This document shows, piece after piece, positions 32,620-41,118 of a stretch of DNA of 64,000 nt. Where the stretch lies: positions 1-64,000 of the forward strand of contig NZ_JANSKA010000006.1 in NCBI RefSeq assembly GCF_024741235.1, given 5' to 3'. The notes beneath the pieces are model-generated. The model was not told the origin of the DNA. It worked only from the letters and a program-made list of their open reading frames with translations, and ran no database searches. Both the position numbers and the translations under genes were made by a program. Numbering within the stretch: position 1 is the first letter of the stretch; each line of letters opens with the position of its first letter. Origin of the DNA: Tractidigestivibacter montrealensis. Lineage in GTDB: Bacteria > Actinomycetota > Coriobacteriia > Coriobacteriales > Atopobiaceae.

Positions 32620-34152
32620 TTACTGCTGGTAGTAGCTCAGGAAGTCCTCGAGCTTGTCCATCGCCTCGTGCAGCGTGTGCTTACGCGGCAGGTAGACAAT
32701 ACGGAAGTAGCCGGGCTTCTCCCAGTTGAAGCCCTTGCCCGCGGTAATCAGGACGTGCTCGTCCTTGAGCAGATCGAGCGCAAACTGGTCGTCGTCGGTG
32801 ATGTGGAACTTGTCCGGGTCGAGCCTCGGGAAGATGTAGAACGCGGCCTCGGGCTTGGTCACCGTGACGCCGTCCATGTTGGAAAGTCGCTCGTAGACGT
32901 ACTCGCGCTGCTCGTAGATGCGCCCGCCGGGAACGAGAAGCCCCTGGCTGCGCTGGATGCCGCCCAGGCACGTCTGCACGATGGACTGCGCCGGCACGTT
33001 GGAGCACAGGCGCATGTTGGACAGCATGTTGATGCCGTCGATGAGGTCCTTTGCGATGCGCTTGTTGCCCGAGAGGCTCATCCAGCCAATGCGGTAGCCC
33101 GCCACCATGTGGCTCTTGGAGAGGCCGTTGAACGTGATGCAGAACAGGTCCGGCGCAAGGCTCGCGATGGAGACGTGCTGCTTGCCGTCCATCACCAGGC
33201 GGTCGTAGATCTCGTCCGCAAAGATGACCAGCTGGTTCTCGCGCGCCACGTCCACGATCTGCTCCAGAACCTCCCGCGGGTACAGGGCGCCCGTGGGGTT
33301 GTTGGGGTTGATCACGACGATGCCCTTGGTGCGCGGCGTGACCTTGCTGCGGATGTCGTCGATGTCAGGGTACCAGTTGGCCTTCTCGTCGCAGATGTAG
33401 TGCACGGCGGTGCCGCCGGCCAGCGTGACGCACGCGGTCCACAGCGGGTAGTCCGGGCTGGGGACGAGAATCTCGTCGCCCTCGTCCATGAAGGCGTTCA
33501 TTGCAAGCTGGATGAGCTCCGAGGCGCCGTTGCCGGTGTAGATGTCCTCCACGTCCACGTTGGGGATGCCCTTGAGCTGGTCGTACTGCATGATGGCCTT
33601 GCGCGCGGAGAAGAGGCCGCGGCTGTTGGAGTAGCCCTCGCACTCCGTGAGCTGGTCCTGCATGTCCTTCACGACCTCGTCCGGCGTGCGGAAGCCAAAC
33701 GGCGCGGGGTTGCCAATGTTCAACTTGAGCACGTGGATGCCCTGGTCCTCCATGCGGTACGCCTCGTCCAGCACGGGCCCGCGGATGTCGTAGAGGACGT
33801 TATCGAGCTTGGATGACTTCTTGAACTGGCGACGAGGCATGGTGGATTCCTTCTTCTTGGTGGGGGTGGATGAGACAAAGGGACTGTCCCTTTGTCTCAT
33901 TTCTGGTGGCGCGGCGGCGTTATCGGTCTCGCCCGAGAGCCACTCGGCGCTCACGCCGAGTGTGGTGGCGAGAAAGGCGAGCGTTGCCTTTCTCGGCTCA
34001 GTCTTGCCGCTTAGGTACTGGCTGAGCTGCGACTTTCCCAGCTTGACGCCATCGGCTGCAGCCATGCGAATGAGGTCTGCCTGACGCAGGCCGCGCTCGT
34101 CCATGGCCTGGCCAAGACGCGCCGAGAAGTCCATGTGTGCCTGGTCTTCCAC
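32620..34152 (-). CDS. XRE-type HTH joined in frame to an AlaA-like alanine aminotransferase
   Basis: From GTG at 34152 (AGGGAGG upstream) the 510-residue frame has an XRE helix-turn-helix (residues about 7-65: GLRQADLIRMAAADGVKLGK, then SQLSQYLSGKTEP), a linker containing EMRQRDSPFVSS translated from palindrome copy 5, and then about 406 residues closely resembling E. coli AlaA: SSKLDNVLYDIRGPVL, LNIGNPAPFGF, NPNNPTGALYP, PLP lysine in FNGLSKSHMVAGYR. An internal ATG at 33840 with AAGGAA could give AlaA alone, so one fused and one free product are both possible. AlaA makes alanine from pyruvate and glutamate. Confidence 0.8.
   Translation of the reverse strand: MEDQAHMDFSARLGQAMDERGLRQADLIRMAAADGVKLGKSQLSQYLSGKTEPRKATLAFLATTLGVSAEWLSGETDNAAAPPEMRQRDSPFVSSTPTKKKESTMPRRQFKKSSKLDNVLYDIRGPVLDEAYRMEDQGIHVLKLNIGNPAPFGFRTPDEVVKDMQDQLTECEGYSNSRGLFSARKAIMQYDQLKGIPNVDVEDIYTGNGASELIQLAMNAFMDEGDEILVPSPDYPLWTACVTLAGGTAVHYICDEKANWYPDIDDIRSKVTPRTKGIVVINPNNPTGALYPREVLEQIVDVARENQLVIFADEIYDRLVMDGKQHVSIASLAPDLFCITFNGLSKSHMVAGYRIGWMSLSGNKRIAKDLIDGINMLSNMRLCSNVPAQSIVQTCLGGIQRSQGLLVPGGRIYEQREYVYERLSNMDGVTVTKPEAAFYIFPRLDPDKFHITDDDQFALDLLKDEHVLITAGKGFNWEKPGYFRIVYLPRKHTLHEAMDKLEDFLSYYQQ
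33870..33900. repeat. GAGACAAAGGGA palindrome, copy 5
   Basis: A 31-base palindrome inside the XRE-AlaA frame, read open as MRQRDSPFVS. It sits 30 bases ahead of the internal alaA start. Confidence 0.9.
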
Positions 34153-34188
34153 GACCCCTCCCTTCCGAGTGCCCGCTAGGCGTGGTGC

Positions 34189-34320
34189 GAGAAGTTCAAT
34201 TTCTCTTCTCGGCCGCCGATGCTTTGGACCCCAAAAGTTCAATTTCTAGAACGAGAAGTTCAATTTATGGAAAGAGTAGCACTGCGCATCACGGCGTGCT
34301 GCGAGAAATTGAACTTCTCG
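34189..34320. repeat. GAGAAGTTCAATTTCT repeat cluster
   Basis: Direct copies at 34189-34204, 34233-34247 and 34253-34268 and an inverted copy (GAGAAATTGAACTTCTC) at 34303-34319, giving alternative hairpins in the leader of the XRE-AlaA gene. Confidence 0.7.
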
Positions 34321-34407
34321 GTGTGTTCACGGTTCTTCCGGTTGCAGCGAGGGTCGCTGGCCCGTGCGGCCCTCGCGGCGCGTGCTGTGGGATTCTTGCG
34401 CTGGGCA

Positions 34408-34479
34408 CCGATACACATTCGGACCCGAAACTGTATCCCGCTCAGGTCGATACACGTTCGTGCCCCGAATGTGTATCGG
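34408..34479. repeat. CGATACACATTCG inverted repeat
   Basis: CCGATACACATTCG (34408-34421) and CGAATGTGTATCGG (34466-34479) are perfect 14-bp complements; a third near-copy (CGATACACGTTCG, 34448-34460) forms an alternative hairpin with the second arm. Confidence 0.7.
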
Positions 34480-34487
34480 TGGGATTC

Positions 34488-34523
34488 GTTTACCTGGTAA
34501 TGGGATTCCGTTACCTGGTAAAC
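34488..34523. repeat. GTTTACCTGGTAA inverted repeat with GGGATTCCG centre
   Basis: Arms 34488-34500 and 34511-34523 match with one mismatch. Same module as at 25897-25942. It directly precedes the holin-family gene. Confidence 0.65.
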
Positions 34524-34590
34524 GAATTCCGCGGGGGGCTCGGGTATCATGAAGCCACTGACACCAGCCCCCGGAACGCGAGGAGCAACC

Positions 34591-34947
34591 ATGAGAACGC
34601 TATATTCCGTACTTGCGACAGCCATTGCATCATTCGTCGCGGTTGCCCTTGTCCCCTCGGCGCACGTGATCGGCCAGCCGCAGTGGGCGGCGTACCTGGC
34701 CTTTGCGCTCATGCTCTGCGTGATCAACGCGATTGTGAAGCCCATCATCCAGGTCCTCTCGATTCCCGTGACAGTCCTCACGCTGGGGCTTTTCTCGTTT
34801 GTGATAGACGCGTTGATGGTGTCGCTGGCGTCCAACCTTGCCGCAAACGTATTTGGCGTAGGCGTGGTGGTCACGGGATTCTGGGCCACGCTCTTTGTGG
34901 CGCTCATCGTGAGCGTGGTGAGCGGGCTTCTCGGCGCCAAGGACTAG
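34591..34947 (+). CDS. Phage-holin-4_2 / YvlD-family membrane protein
   Basis: The 118-residue product has four predicted transmembrane helices and the family pattern LNAIVKPI-like (CVINAIVKPIIQVLSIPVTVLTLGLF, two adjacent stretches) followed by a second half ending ATLFVALIVSVVSGLLG. Members are common single chromosomal membrane proteins of unknown function; the holin name does not imply a prophage. ATG at 34591 follows GAGGAG by four bases. Confidence 0.85.
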   Translation: MRTLYSVLATAIASFVAVALVPSAHVIGQPQWAAYLAFALMLCVINAIVKPIIQVLSIPVTVLTLGLFSFVIDALMVSLASNLAANVFGVGVVVTGFWATLFVALIVSVVSGLLGAKD

Positions 34948-35028
34948 TGCCGCCTCGGCTACCGCCGCATCGACCGCCACAGCCGCCACGCGCCGTCACC
35001 CGCGCCCGCGACGCCCACCAGCGCCCGC

Positions 35029-35379
35029 CTATCGCAGCTCGACATCACCCTTACGCAGGTGCTCGATGTAGCTCTCGCCCCACGTCTCAATGCTCGTAAG
35101 CACCGGAATGAAGTCCTCCCCCACCTGCGTGAGCGAGTACTCCACGCGCGGCGGCACCTCCGGAAAGACCTCGCGGCGCACCAGTCCCTCCGTCTCCAGG
35201 CGTTTGAGCTGCGAGGAGAGCGTTGAGTGCGTGAGCTCGGGCATGCGGCGCTCAAGTTCGCCAAAGCGCAGCTTGCCCTCGCTGAGGTGGTGGAGAATCA
35301 CGATCGACCACTTGCCCTGAAGCAGCCACTGCGCGGTCACAAACGGGCAGGTGCCAAAGTCCTTGGGTGTGCTTCGCAT
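35029..35379 (-). CDS. HxlR-family transcriptional regulator
   Basis: The 116-residue product matches the HxlR winged helix: CPFVTAQWLLQGKWSIVILH near the start with the conserved Cys (often redox- or aldehyde-sensing), then FGELERRMPELTHSTLSSQL and the wing VPPRVEYSLTQVG. ATG at 35379 has GGGAAGG six bases upstream; a longer in-frame start at 35457 overlaps the operator region. It is divergent from an FMN reductase, its likely target, with an inverted repeat between them. Confidence 0.9.
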   Translation of the reverse strand: MRSTPKDFGTCPFVTAQWLLQGKWSIVILHHLSEGKLRFGELERRMPELTHSTLSSQLKRLETEGLVRREVFPEVPPRVEYSLTQVGEDFIPVLTSIETWGESYIEHLRKGDVELR

Positions 35380-35414
35380 GCGATGCCTTCCCTTCCTGCT
35401 GGTAGCGAATGGTA

Positions 35415-35439
35415 TCTCAACTAATACCAAGTATTGAGA
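35415..35439. promoter_or_regulatory. Inverted repeat operator for HxlR
   Basis: TCTCAA (35415-35420) and TTGAGA (35434-35439) bracket ATACCAA in the divergent spacer, in the position expected for autoregulation and for control of the FMN reductase. Confidence 0.5.
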
Positions 35440-35534
35440 AAAAACGTTATTCATCAACTCACATATGTTGGGTACACTGATTCTAGTACAGAGTTACTAC
35501 CAAGTCGATACACCCGACCGAACAGGAGAGAGCA

Positions 35535-36089
35535 ATGGCAGAGAAGAACGTCCTTATCGTAGTGGGAACCCTCCGCAAGAACGGCTTCAACGAGCAGCTG
35601 GCCCAGCGCATCGAGGCACTGCTTGAGGGCCGCGCCAACGTGAGCAGACTCGACTACTCGGCGCTGCCCCTCATGAACCAGGACCTCGAGGATCCCGAGC
35701 GCGCAGAGGTCGCGGCCGTACGTGAGGCCGTTCGTCAGGCTGACGGCGTGTGGTTCGTAAGCCCGCAGTACAACGCCTCGTTCCCCGGCCACGTGAAGAA
35801 CCTGGTCGACTGGCTGAGCAGGCCGCTTCCCGGCAAGGGTCGCGACACCGCCGTCTCCGGCGGCATGCGCGCAACCGTCTCCGGCGCGGGCGGCCGCACC
35901 GCCACCGCCGAGATGCGTGCCGCTCTCGACGCGCTTCTCGCCTTTGTGGGCGCGCAGGTCATGACCGAGAAGGAGACCGGCATCGCCCTCTTCGGCGAGT
36001 CCTGGATGTCCGGCACGCTGACCCTCTCCCCCGAGGACGAGGCCACCCTTGCCGCCCAGGCAGACGCCTTCCTCGAGTTCATCGCGTAA
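35535..36089 (+). CDS. NADPH-dependent FMN reductase family protein
   Basis: The 184-residue flavodoxin-fold product has the phosphate loop VVGTLRKNGFNEQLAQ and the family motif SPQYNASFPGHVKNLVDWLS. Such proteins reduce flavins, quinones or azo compounds with NAD(P)H. The ATG at 35535 follows AGGAGAG. It is divergent from hxlR, an arrangement typical of quinone/aldehyde-responsive pairs, and is closed by a hairpin terminator. Confidence 0.9.
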   Translation: MAEKNVLIVVGTLRKNGFNEQLAQRIEALLEGRANVSRLDYSALPLMNQDLEDPERAEVAAVREAVRQADGVWFVSPQYNASFPGHVKNLVDWLSRPLPGKGRDTAVSGGMRATVSGAGGRTATAEMRAALDALLAFVGAQVMTEKETGIALFGESWMSGTLTLSPEDEATLAAQADAFLEFIA

Positions 36090-36112
36090 GTCGCGAGAAA
36101 GCCGCGCAAGCA

Positions 36113-36152
36113 GGCCGCCCGGCACTCCGCGTGTCGGGCGGCCGCTTCTTTA
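36113..36152 (+). terminator. Terminator of the FMN reductase gene
   Basis: GGCCGCCCG-G-CAC / GTG-T-CGGGCGGCC stem with TCCGC loop, followed by GCTTCTTTAA. Confidence 0.75.
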
Positions 36153-36201
36153 ACTTGGCAATATGCTCAAGCGTCCCCATGTAGGGCGCCCCAACCCACG
36201 C

Positions 36202-37719
36202 TCAACGCTCCACCACAACTGCACCGCTGACAAAGTCGTCACCACTCGCCGGCAGCAGCTCCCAGATTCTCCCGCAGCTCGACCGCACCACCCGCGCGTC
36301 GTGCGAAACCAGAACCACCGCGCCGGGGAACTCAGAGAGAAGACGCTCCAGCGCCTCAATCGAGTGCAGGTCGAGGTGATTTGTTGGCTCGTCCATCACC
36401 AAGAGCTGCGGCTTTGTGAGAACCGCCTCCGCCAGCACGAGTTTACGCAACTCACCAGGGCTTAGCTCGCCCTCCTCAAGCAGCGCATCAGGCCGAGAAT
36501 TGAGCTGCGCCACAACGGAGAGTACCTGCCCCTTCTCATCGGCGGCAAGGTCCTTGAGCCGAGCGCGGGCACGTCTTGCCACATCAACACCAATCTCCTG
36601 AGGCACGTACAGCATGGGAACATCCTTGGGAACCGCTGCGACAAGTGCCCTGACCAGCGTCGACTTACCTGATCCATTGGGACCAACAACGCCAACATGG
36701 TCCGCCGAACCAAGGAACAGCTCCGGCACAGCAACACCCGGCGCATCTGGAACCCCGCCATACCGCACCGTCCCCTCCGGCAACCGCGCAATGACCGACC
36801 TTCTCGACCGCTCACCAAACGCGGGAACGTTGCCGTCATAGCGCCGCTCGACGTATGACGCCTGCACACGGTCGCGCTCGCCCTTAATACGTGCATCAAG
36901 GGTTGTAGCAAGATGCGTGGCGCGCCCGTCCTTGCCCGAAACGATCGCGCGCCCGATCTTCTCGCGTGCGTCATGGTCGTGAAGGTCAAGGCCGCGCCTG
37001 CTCCGCAGGCCGTCCGCACGCGAGGCAGCCTCCACTCGTCGCTGGCGCTCGGCCATCAAACGACGCTCCTCTCGCCGCGCACGCGCCTGAGCATCTGCGG
37101 CTGCCGCACTCTCGCGCTGCCGCTGCTCAAAGGTATGCGAGTAATTGCCAGGCCGCACGACCACCTCTCCACCCTCAAAGGAGACACATCTCTCCACCAG
37201 CGCGTCGAGAAGGTCTCGGTCATGCGAGATGAGAATTCCTACGCCAGAGAAGGAACGCAGTGCGAGCAGGACCGCCTGACGCGTGCGCGCATCAAGGTGA
37301 TTCGTTGGCTCATCCATCACCAGGACGTCCGGGCGGCTCCAGAGTGCCACCGCCACCTGAAGGCGCTTCTGCTGCCCCGAGGAGAGCTCGTCAAAGCGCC
37401 ATGCCCAGTCGTCGCCAATACCCAGCGCATCGCGCAGTCGCGCGGCATTACGGTCCCACGCAGCAGCAAAGTCGAGAAGCCTCGCAGGAGCAAGCGCGCT
37501 GTCCTGCTCGCAGTAAGCAGCGACAAGGCCGGAAGGCCCAACACTACCCGCCGTAGGCTGCAACGCACCCGTGGCGATACGAGCAAGCGTGGACTTGCCG
37601 CAGCCGTTGTCGCCAACCACGCCGGTCCAGCCAGTGGGCAGGCTTAAGGTAACGCCGTGAAGCACTTCGCGCGAGCTCCCGGCATAGCTGTAGTGGATGT
37701 TCGAAAGGTTGAGTTGCAT
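36202..37719 (-). CDS. ABC-F family ATPase (ribosome-associated, possible antibiotic resistance)
   Basis: The 505-residue product has two ABC domains and no membrane segments: Walker A VGDNGCGKST and VGPNGSGKST, signatures LSSGQQKRL and LSPGELRKL, and both Walker B as LVMDEPTNHLD. The linker (about 205-310) is long, basic and helical, as in ABC-F translation factors. Size and divergent signature motifs resemble resistance-type ABC-F proteins (Msr/Lsa/Vga group) more than EttA, but this cannot be settled by eye. ATG at 37719 has GAGG five bases upstream. It is monocistronic. Confidence 0.85.
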   Translation of the reverse strand: MQLNLSNIHYSYAGSSREVLHGVTLSLPTGWTGVVGDNGCGKSTLARIATGALQPTAGSVGPSGLVAAYCEQDSALAPARLLDFAAAWDRNAARLRDALGIGDDWAWRFDELSSGQQKRLQVAVALWSRPDVLVMDEPTNHLDARTRQAVLLALRSFSGVGILISHDRDLLDALVERCVSFEGGEVVVRPGNYSHTFEQRQRESAAAADAQARARREERRLMAERQRRVEAASRADGLRSRRGLDLHDHDAREKIGRAIVSGKDGRATHLATTLDARIKGERDRVQASYVERRYDGNVPAFGERSRRSVIARLPEGTVRYGGVPDAPGVAVPELFLGSADHVGVVGPNGSGKSTLVRALVAAVPKDVPMLYVPQEIGVDVARRARARLKDLAADEKGQVLSVVAQLNSRPDALLEEGELSPGELRKLVLAEAVLTKPQLLVMDEPTNHLDLHSIEALERLLSEFPGAVVLVSHDARVVRSSCGRIWELLPASGDDFVSGAVVVER

Positions 37720-37938
37720 GAAGACCTCGCAGACGCAGGACCGGCGCAGCGTGCCGGCACGTGGGCACGTACTTCTCGCCCGATGGGGCAGCGTCTACTT
37801 GCGCAAGGTCCTCTCCCGTCTCTCGGGCGGCTTGCCAAAGGCCGACCCCGTCTTTGATGCAACGGATGCCAGCCTAGACGAGAGACGCCGAGAATGCAAG
37901 GCGGTTCTCGTCCGTTGGTTCCCGCCTGTTAAGGATTC

Positions 37939-38026
37939 GCCCTCCGGCGAAAAAACGGCGCCGGAGCAGGGGTTCCCGACGGGATTCCGTACGAGAGGGG
38001 CCCTCCGGCGAGAAAACGGCGCCGGA
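37939..38026. repeat. Direct repeat of a CTCCGGCG hairpin
   Basis: GCCCTCCGGCGA-AAAACGGCGCCGGA at 37939-37965 is repeated at 38000-38026 with one base changed. Each folds as CTCCGGCG/CGCCGGAG, like the hairpin at 1144. The gap 37720-38126 otherwise holds no recognised gene. Confidence 0.7.
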
Positions 38027-38126
38027 ACTGGGCCTTCGTACGCAACCGCTGCGAAAAACGCGTCCCCGGCGTCACGCGCGCCTGCGTGCTACGCTCGTCT
38101 GGCTGCAACCAACAGAGAGGACGCGT

Positions 38127-39494
38127 ATGCCAGACGAGAAGGATCCAACCACAGAGAGCGCCACGGTCGAGGACCTTGAGACCTCGGAGCGCCTTATCGA
38201 CTTTATTCACCGCTGCCCCAGCATGTTCCACACGGCGGCGACCATTGGCGCTCGGCTTGACCAGGCAGGCTTCACCTACCTGCCCGAGAGCGACGCTTGG
38301 GACGTTGTGCCCGGCGGCTCGTACTACACCACTCGCAACGGCTCTAGCGTCATCGCCTTTCGCGTGGGCGAGGACGCCCTTGACCCCAGCACCTACCACT
38401 TCCAGATGACGGCAGCTCACGCGGACTCCCCCACCTACAAGGTGAAGTCCGTTCCTGTACTCGACGGACCCGAGACCTACCTGCGCCTTAACGTGGAGGG
38501 CTACGGTGGCATGATCGACTACACCTGGCTCGACCGGCCGCTGTCGCTCGCCGGTCGCGTCCTGGTGCGCACGGCCACAGGCATAGAGAGCCGCCTCTTT
38601 GCGCCCGACCGCGACCTGGTGCTCATTCCCAGCGTAGCCATCCACCTGGACCGCACCGCGAACAAGGGCAAAGAGTTCAACCGTGCCGTGGACCTCTGCC
38701 CGCTCTTCTCGGCCGGCCGCCTGCGCAAAGAGGACTTTGACCGCATGGTCGCCGAAGGCGTGGGTGCCAAGCCCGAGGACGTCCTGGCGCGCGACCTCTT
38801 CCTCGTGAGCCGCGAGCGCCCGTGCGTCTGGGGCATGGCAGACGAGTTTGTCTCGTCCCCCAAGCTCGACGACCTACAGTGCGCCTTCGCGTCGCTGGAG
38901 GCATTTGTCGCCGAGAAGAACCGCCGCTGCGTCACCGTCTTCGCGTGCTTCGACAACGAGGAGGTTGGCTCCAACACCAAGCAGGGGGCCATGTCCACGC
39001 TGCTCCACGACACGCTGGTGCGCGCCAACGCGGCGCTGGGCATGGGCGAGGAGGACTACCTGCGCGCCCTCTCGCGCTCCTTCCTTGTGAGCTGCGACAA
39101 CGCCCACGCATTGCACCCCAACCACCCCGAGCTCTACGATGCCAAGAACCGCTGCCGCCTCAACGGCGGGCCGGTGGTGAAGGAGGCCGCCAACCAGAAG
39201 TACACGACCGACGCCTTTAGCCGGGCCGTCTTTGTGTCACTGTGCGAGAAGGCCGACGTGCCGCACCAGACCTTTGCCAACCGCTCGGATATGGCCGGTG
39301 GGTCCACGCTTGGCAACCTCTCGAACACGCAAGTGAGCGTTCACGCCGTGGACATTGGGCTGCCGCAGCTGGCAATGCACTCCAGCTACGAGACGGCGGG
39401 CACGCGCGACACCACGTGGACCATTCGTGCGTTACGCGAGTTCTTCTCGGCTGACCTGAGAATTACTGGTGGGGAGCGGGTAGACATGGTCTAG
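38127..39494 (+). CDS. M18 family aminopeptidase
   Basis: The 455-residue product is a di-zinc M18 aminopeptidase (aspartyl/lysine aminopeptidase group). Metal-site segments: TAAHADSPTYKVK (His-x-Asp), NKGKEFNRAVDLCP, FACFDNEEVGSNTKQGA (catalytic Glu-Glu), CDNAHALHPNHPELYD and NRSDMAGGSTLG, with the final His in LAMHSSYETAGTRD. It degrades peptides in the cytosol. ATG at 38127 follows AGAGAGG. It precedes the bile salt hydrolase gene by 75 bases. Confidence 0.93.
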   Translation: MPDEKDPTTESATVEDLETSERLIDFIHRCPSMFHTAATIGARLDQAGFTYLPESDAWDVVPGGSYYTTRNGSSVIAFRVGEDALDPSTYHFQMTAAHADSPTYKVKSVPVLDGPETYLRLNVEGYGGMIDYTWLDRPLSLAGRVLVRTATGIESRLFAPDRDLVLIPSVAIHLDRTANKGKEFNRAVDLCPLFSAGRLRKEDFDRMVAEGVGAKPEDVLARDLFLVSRERPCVWGMADEFVSSPKLDDLQCAFASLEAFVAEKNRRCVTVFACFDNEEVGSNTKQGAMSTLLHDTLVRANAALGMGEEDYLRALSRSFLVSCDNAHALHPNHPELYDAKNRCRLNGGPVVKEAANQKYTTDAFSRAVFVSLCEKADVPHQTFANRSDMAGGSTLGNLSNTQVSVHAVDIGLPQLAMHSSYETAGTRDTTWTIRALREFFSADLRITGGERVDMV

Positions 39495-39569
39495 CAGGCA
39501 CTCGTTTGGGCGGTCTCGGCGCTGGTCCATGCAGGCCGGGCTCGTTCCTAGGAACCAGGAGGCATTGTC

Positions 39570-40532
39570 ATGTGCACGGCAATCAGGTTCACAGACGACA
39601 AGGGTCAGATGTACCTCGCGCGAAACCTCGACTGGAGCTGCGGGTACGGCGAGCGCGTCGTGGTGACGCCGCGCGGCTTCAAGCCCAACTCCCCGTTTGG
39701 CGCCGTTACGGGCATGCGCGAGCCCGTGATTGGCATGGGCGTTGTCGAGGAGGGAATGCCGCTCTACTTTGACTGCGCCAACGCCTCTGGGCTGGGCGTG
39801 GCCGGCCTCAACTTCCCGGGCTATGCGCAGTACGCTGACGCCCCGGTTGAGGGCAAGACCAACGTTGCCGCCTACGAGTTCCCACTGTGGGTTGTAGCCA
39901 ACTTCACGACTGTCGACGAGGTCGAGCGCGCCCTTGATGACCTGGTAATTGTTGGCAAGCCCATCAACGATAAGTACCCCGTGTCGCTGCTGCACTGGAT
40001 CATTGGCGACGCCACGAGGAGCATTGTGGTCGAGCAGACGGCCCAGGGCATGGAGGTCTATCACGACGATGTGGACGTCCTGGCCAACCAGCCTGGCTTT
40101 GCCTGGCACCGCGAGAACCTGCGCAACTACATGAACGTCTCCAACGAGCTGCCGCAGAACGTGGTGTGGGACAAGGCCGAGCTTCTCCCCTATGGCTCCG
40201 GCGCAGGCATGCGCGGGATTCCCGGTGACTACTACTCTACCTCGCGCTTTGTGCGCGTTGCGTATCTCAACTCGCACTATCCGGTGCAGTCGGGCGAGAA
40301 GGCAAACGTGAGCCGCATGTTCCACGAGCTTGAGGGCGTTGCCATGATCGACGGCGCGGCCCGCATGACCAACGGCGAGTTTGAGCGCACCGTGTACACA
40401 GGCGGCTACTCCGCGGCCACGCGCACGTACTACTTCAACACCTACGAGGACCCCGCAATTCGTAGCGTTACCATGGACGACTACGACACCGAGGGCACCG
40501 AGCTGGTGCAGGTGGCGGACCCGAGGGCGTAG
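39570..40532 (+). CDS. Choloylglycine (bile salt) hydrolase family protein
   Basis: The 320-residue product is a linear-amide C-N hydrolase with N-terminal catalytic Cys2 exposed after Met removal. Other active-site residues are present: Arg18 and Asp21 (YLARNLDW), Asn81 (GLNFPGY), a late Asn (NQPGF) and Arg in SRFVRVAY. This set is shared by bile salt hydrolases and penicillin V acylases; gut Coriobacteriia commonly carry the former, so deconjugation of taurine/glycine bile acids is the favoured role. ATG follows CAGGAGG. A strong terminator follows. Confidence 0.9.
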   Translation: MCTAIRFTDDKGQMYLARNLDWSCGYGERVVVTPRGFKPNSPFGAVTGMREPVIGMGVVEEGMPLYFDCANASGLGVAGLNFPGYAQYADAPVEGKTNVAAYEFPLWVVANFTTVDEVERALDDLVIVGKPINDKYPVSLLHWIIGDATRSIVVEQTAQGMEVYHDDVDVLANQPGFAWHRENLRNYMNVSNELPQNVVWDKAELLPYGSGAGMRGIPGDYYSTSRFVRVAYLNSHYPVQSGEKANVSRMFHELEGVAMIDGAARMTNGEFERTVYTGGYSAATRTYYFNTYEDPAIRSVTMDDYDTEGTELVQVADPRA

Positions 40533-40557
40533 CGCGGGCTTGCTTGCTGCGAGGTAT

Positions 40558-40591
40558 GGGGTCTCGGCTATGCCGGGACCCCTCTTTTTTT
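40558..40591 (+). terminator. Terminator of the bile salt hydrolase gene
   Basis: GGGGTC-T-CGGC / GCCG-G-GACCCC stem with TAT loop and a T-run of seven. Confidence 0.9.
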
Positions 40592-40636
40592 GGTTTTCTG
40601 GGCATCCCGCTGTTCCCGGCTCGTCGTGCATCTCGG

Positions 40637-40782
40637 CTGCCAACTGGGCAGATGCGACGAACCTGTGACGAGCCGGTAACAACGGAGCTGCGCCGCCGGG
40701 GGCTTGTTACCGGCGCGTCGAGGTTCTCGACTGCCAACTCGGCGGACGCCGCCGGCTCGCGTCGAGCCGGTAACAACGAACG
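40637..40782. repeat. Imperfect 50-bp direct repeat
   Basis: CTGCCAACT...GAGCCGGTAACAACG at about 40637-40686 recurs at 40731-40779; CCGGTAACAA (40673-40682) also pairs with TTGTTACCGG (40704-40713). Confidence 0.6.
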
Positions 40783-40791
40783 GGCTGACGC

Positions 40792-40855
40792 CCCTCTCGG
40801 CGGGCAGTCCCTCTCGGCGGGCAGTCCCTCTCGGCGGGCAGTCCCTCTCGGCGGC
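40792..40855. repeat. 17-bp tandem repeat, 3.7 copies
   Basis: Unit CCCTCTCGGCGGGCAGT starts at 40792, 40809, 40826 and 40843. The units are identical, suggesting recent expansion. Confidence 0.85.
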
Positions 40856-40862
40856 AACATCT

Positions 40863-40969
40863 TGCCGCAGGATTTCGCCATTTAGGAATTTTCCGAACGG
40901 TTAGAGGCCTCTAAACGGCGAGATTGCGCGGCATGTCAGAGATGCCGCGGATCCCGAACGGTTAGGCCC
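40863..40969. repeat. REP-like element, copy 3 (one full unit, one partial)
   Basis: TTGCCGCAG...CCGAACGGTTAG...AAACGGCGAGATTGCGCGGCAT (in pieces) at 40863-40934, then a truncated ATGCCGCG...CCGAACGGTTAG at 40942-40969. It lies ahead of gpx. Confidence 0.75.
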
Positions 40970-41118
40970 ATCGCCTCTGCCATCGCAAGAAGCATCACAA
41001 ATCAATTGTGTGCAATTGGTTGTGCTCAATCGATTAGCGCCGCCAGCCCGCCAGTTCGCGCCATACTGAAGCCGTTACCAACAACACCGGGCCGCAACGC
41101 CCGGAGGAGGGAGCCATC

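Noticed and set aside
34591-34947. Prophage signal from the holin-family gene
   Set aside because: This holin-named family is widespread as a single chromosomal membrane protein and no phage structural or integrase genes are nearby.
40792-40855. Possible CRISPR-like array of 17-bp units
   Set aside because: Units are directly contiguous and identical; a simple tandem repeat explains them.
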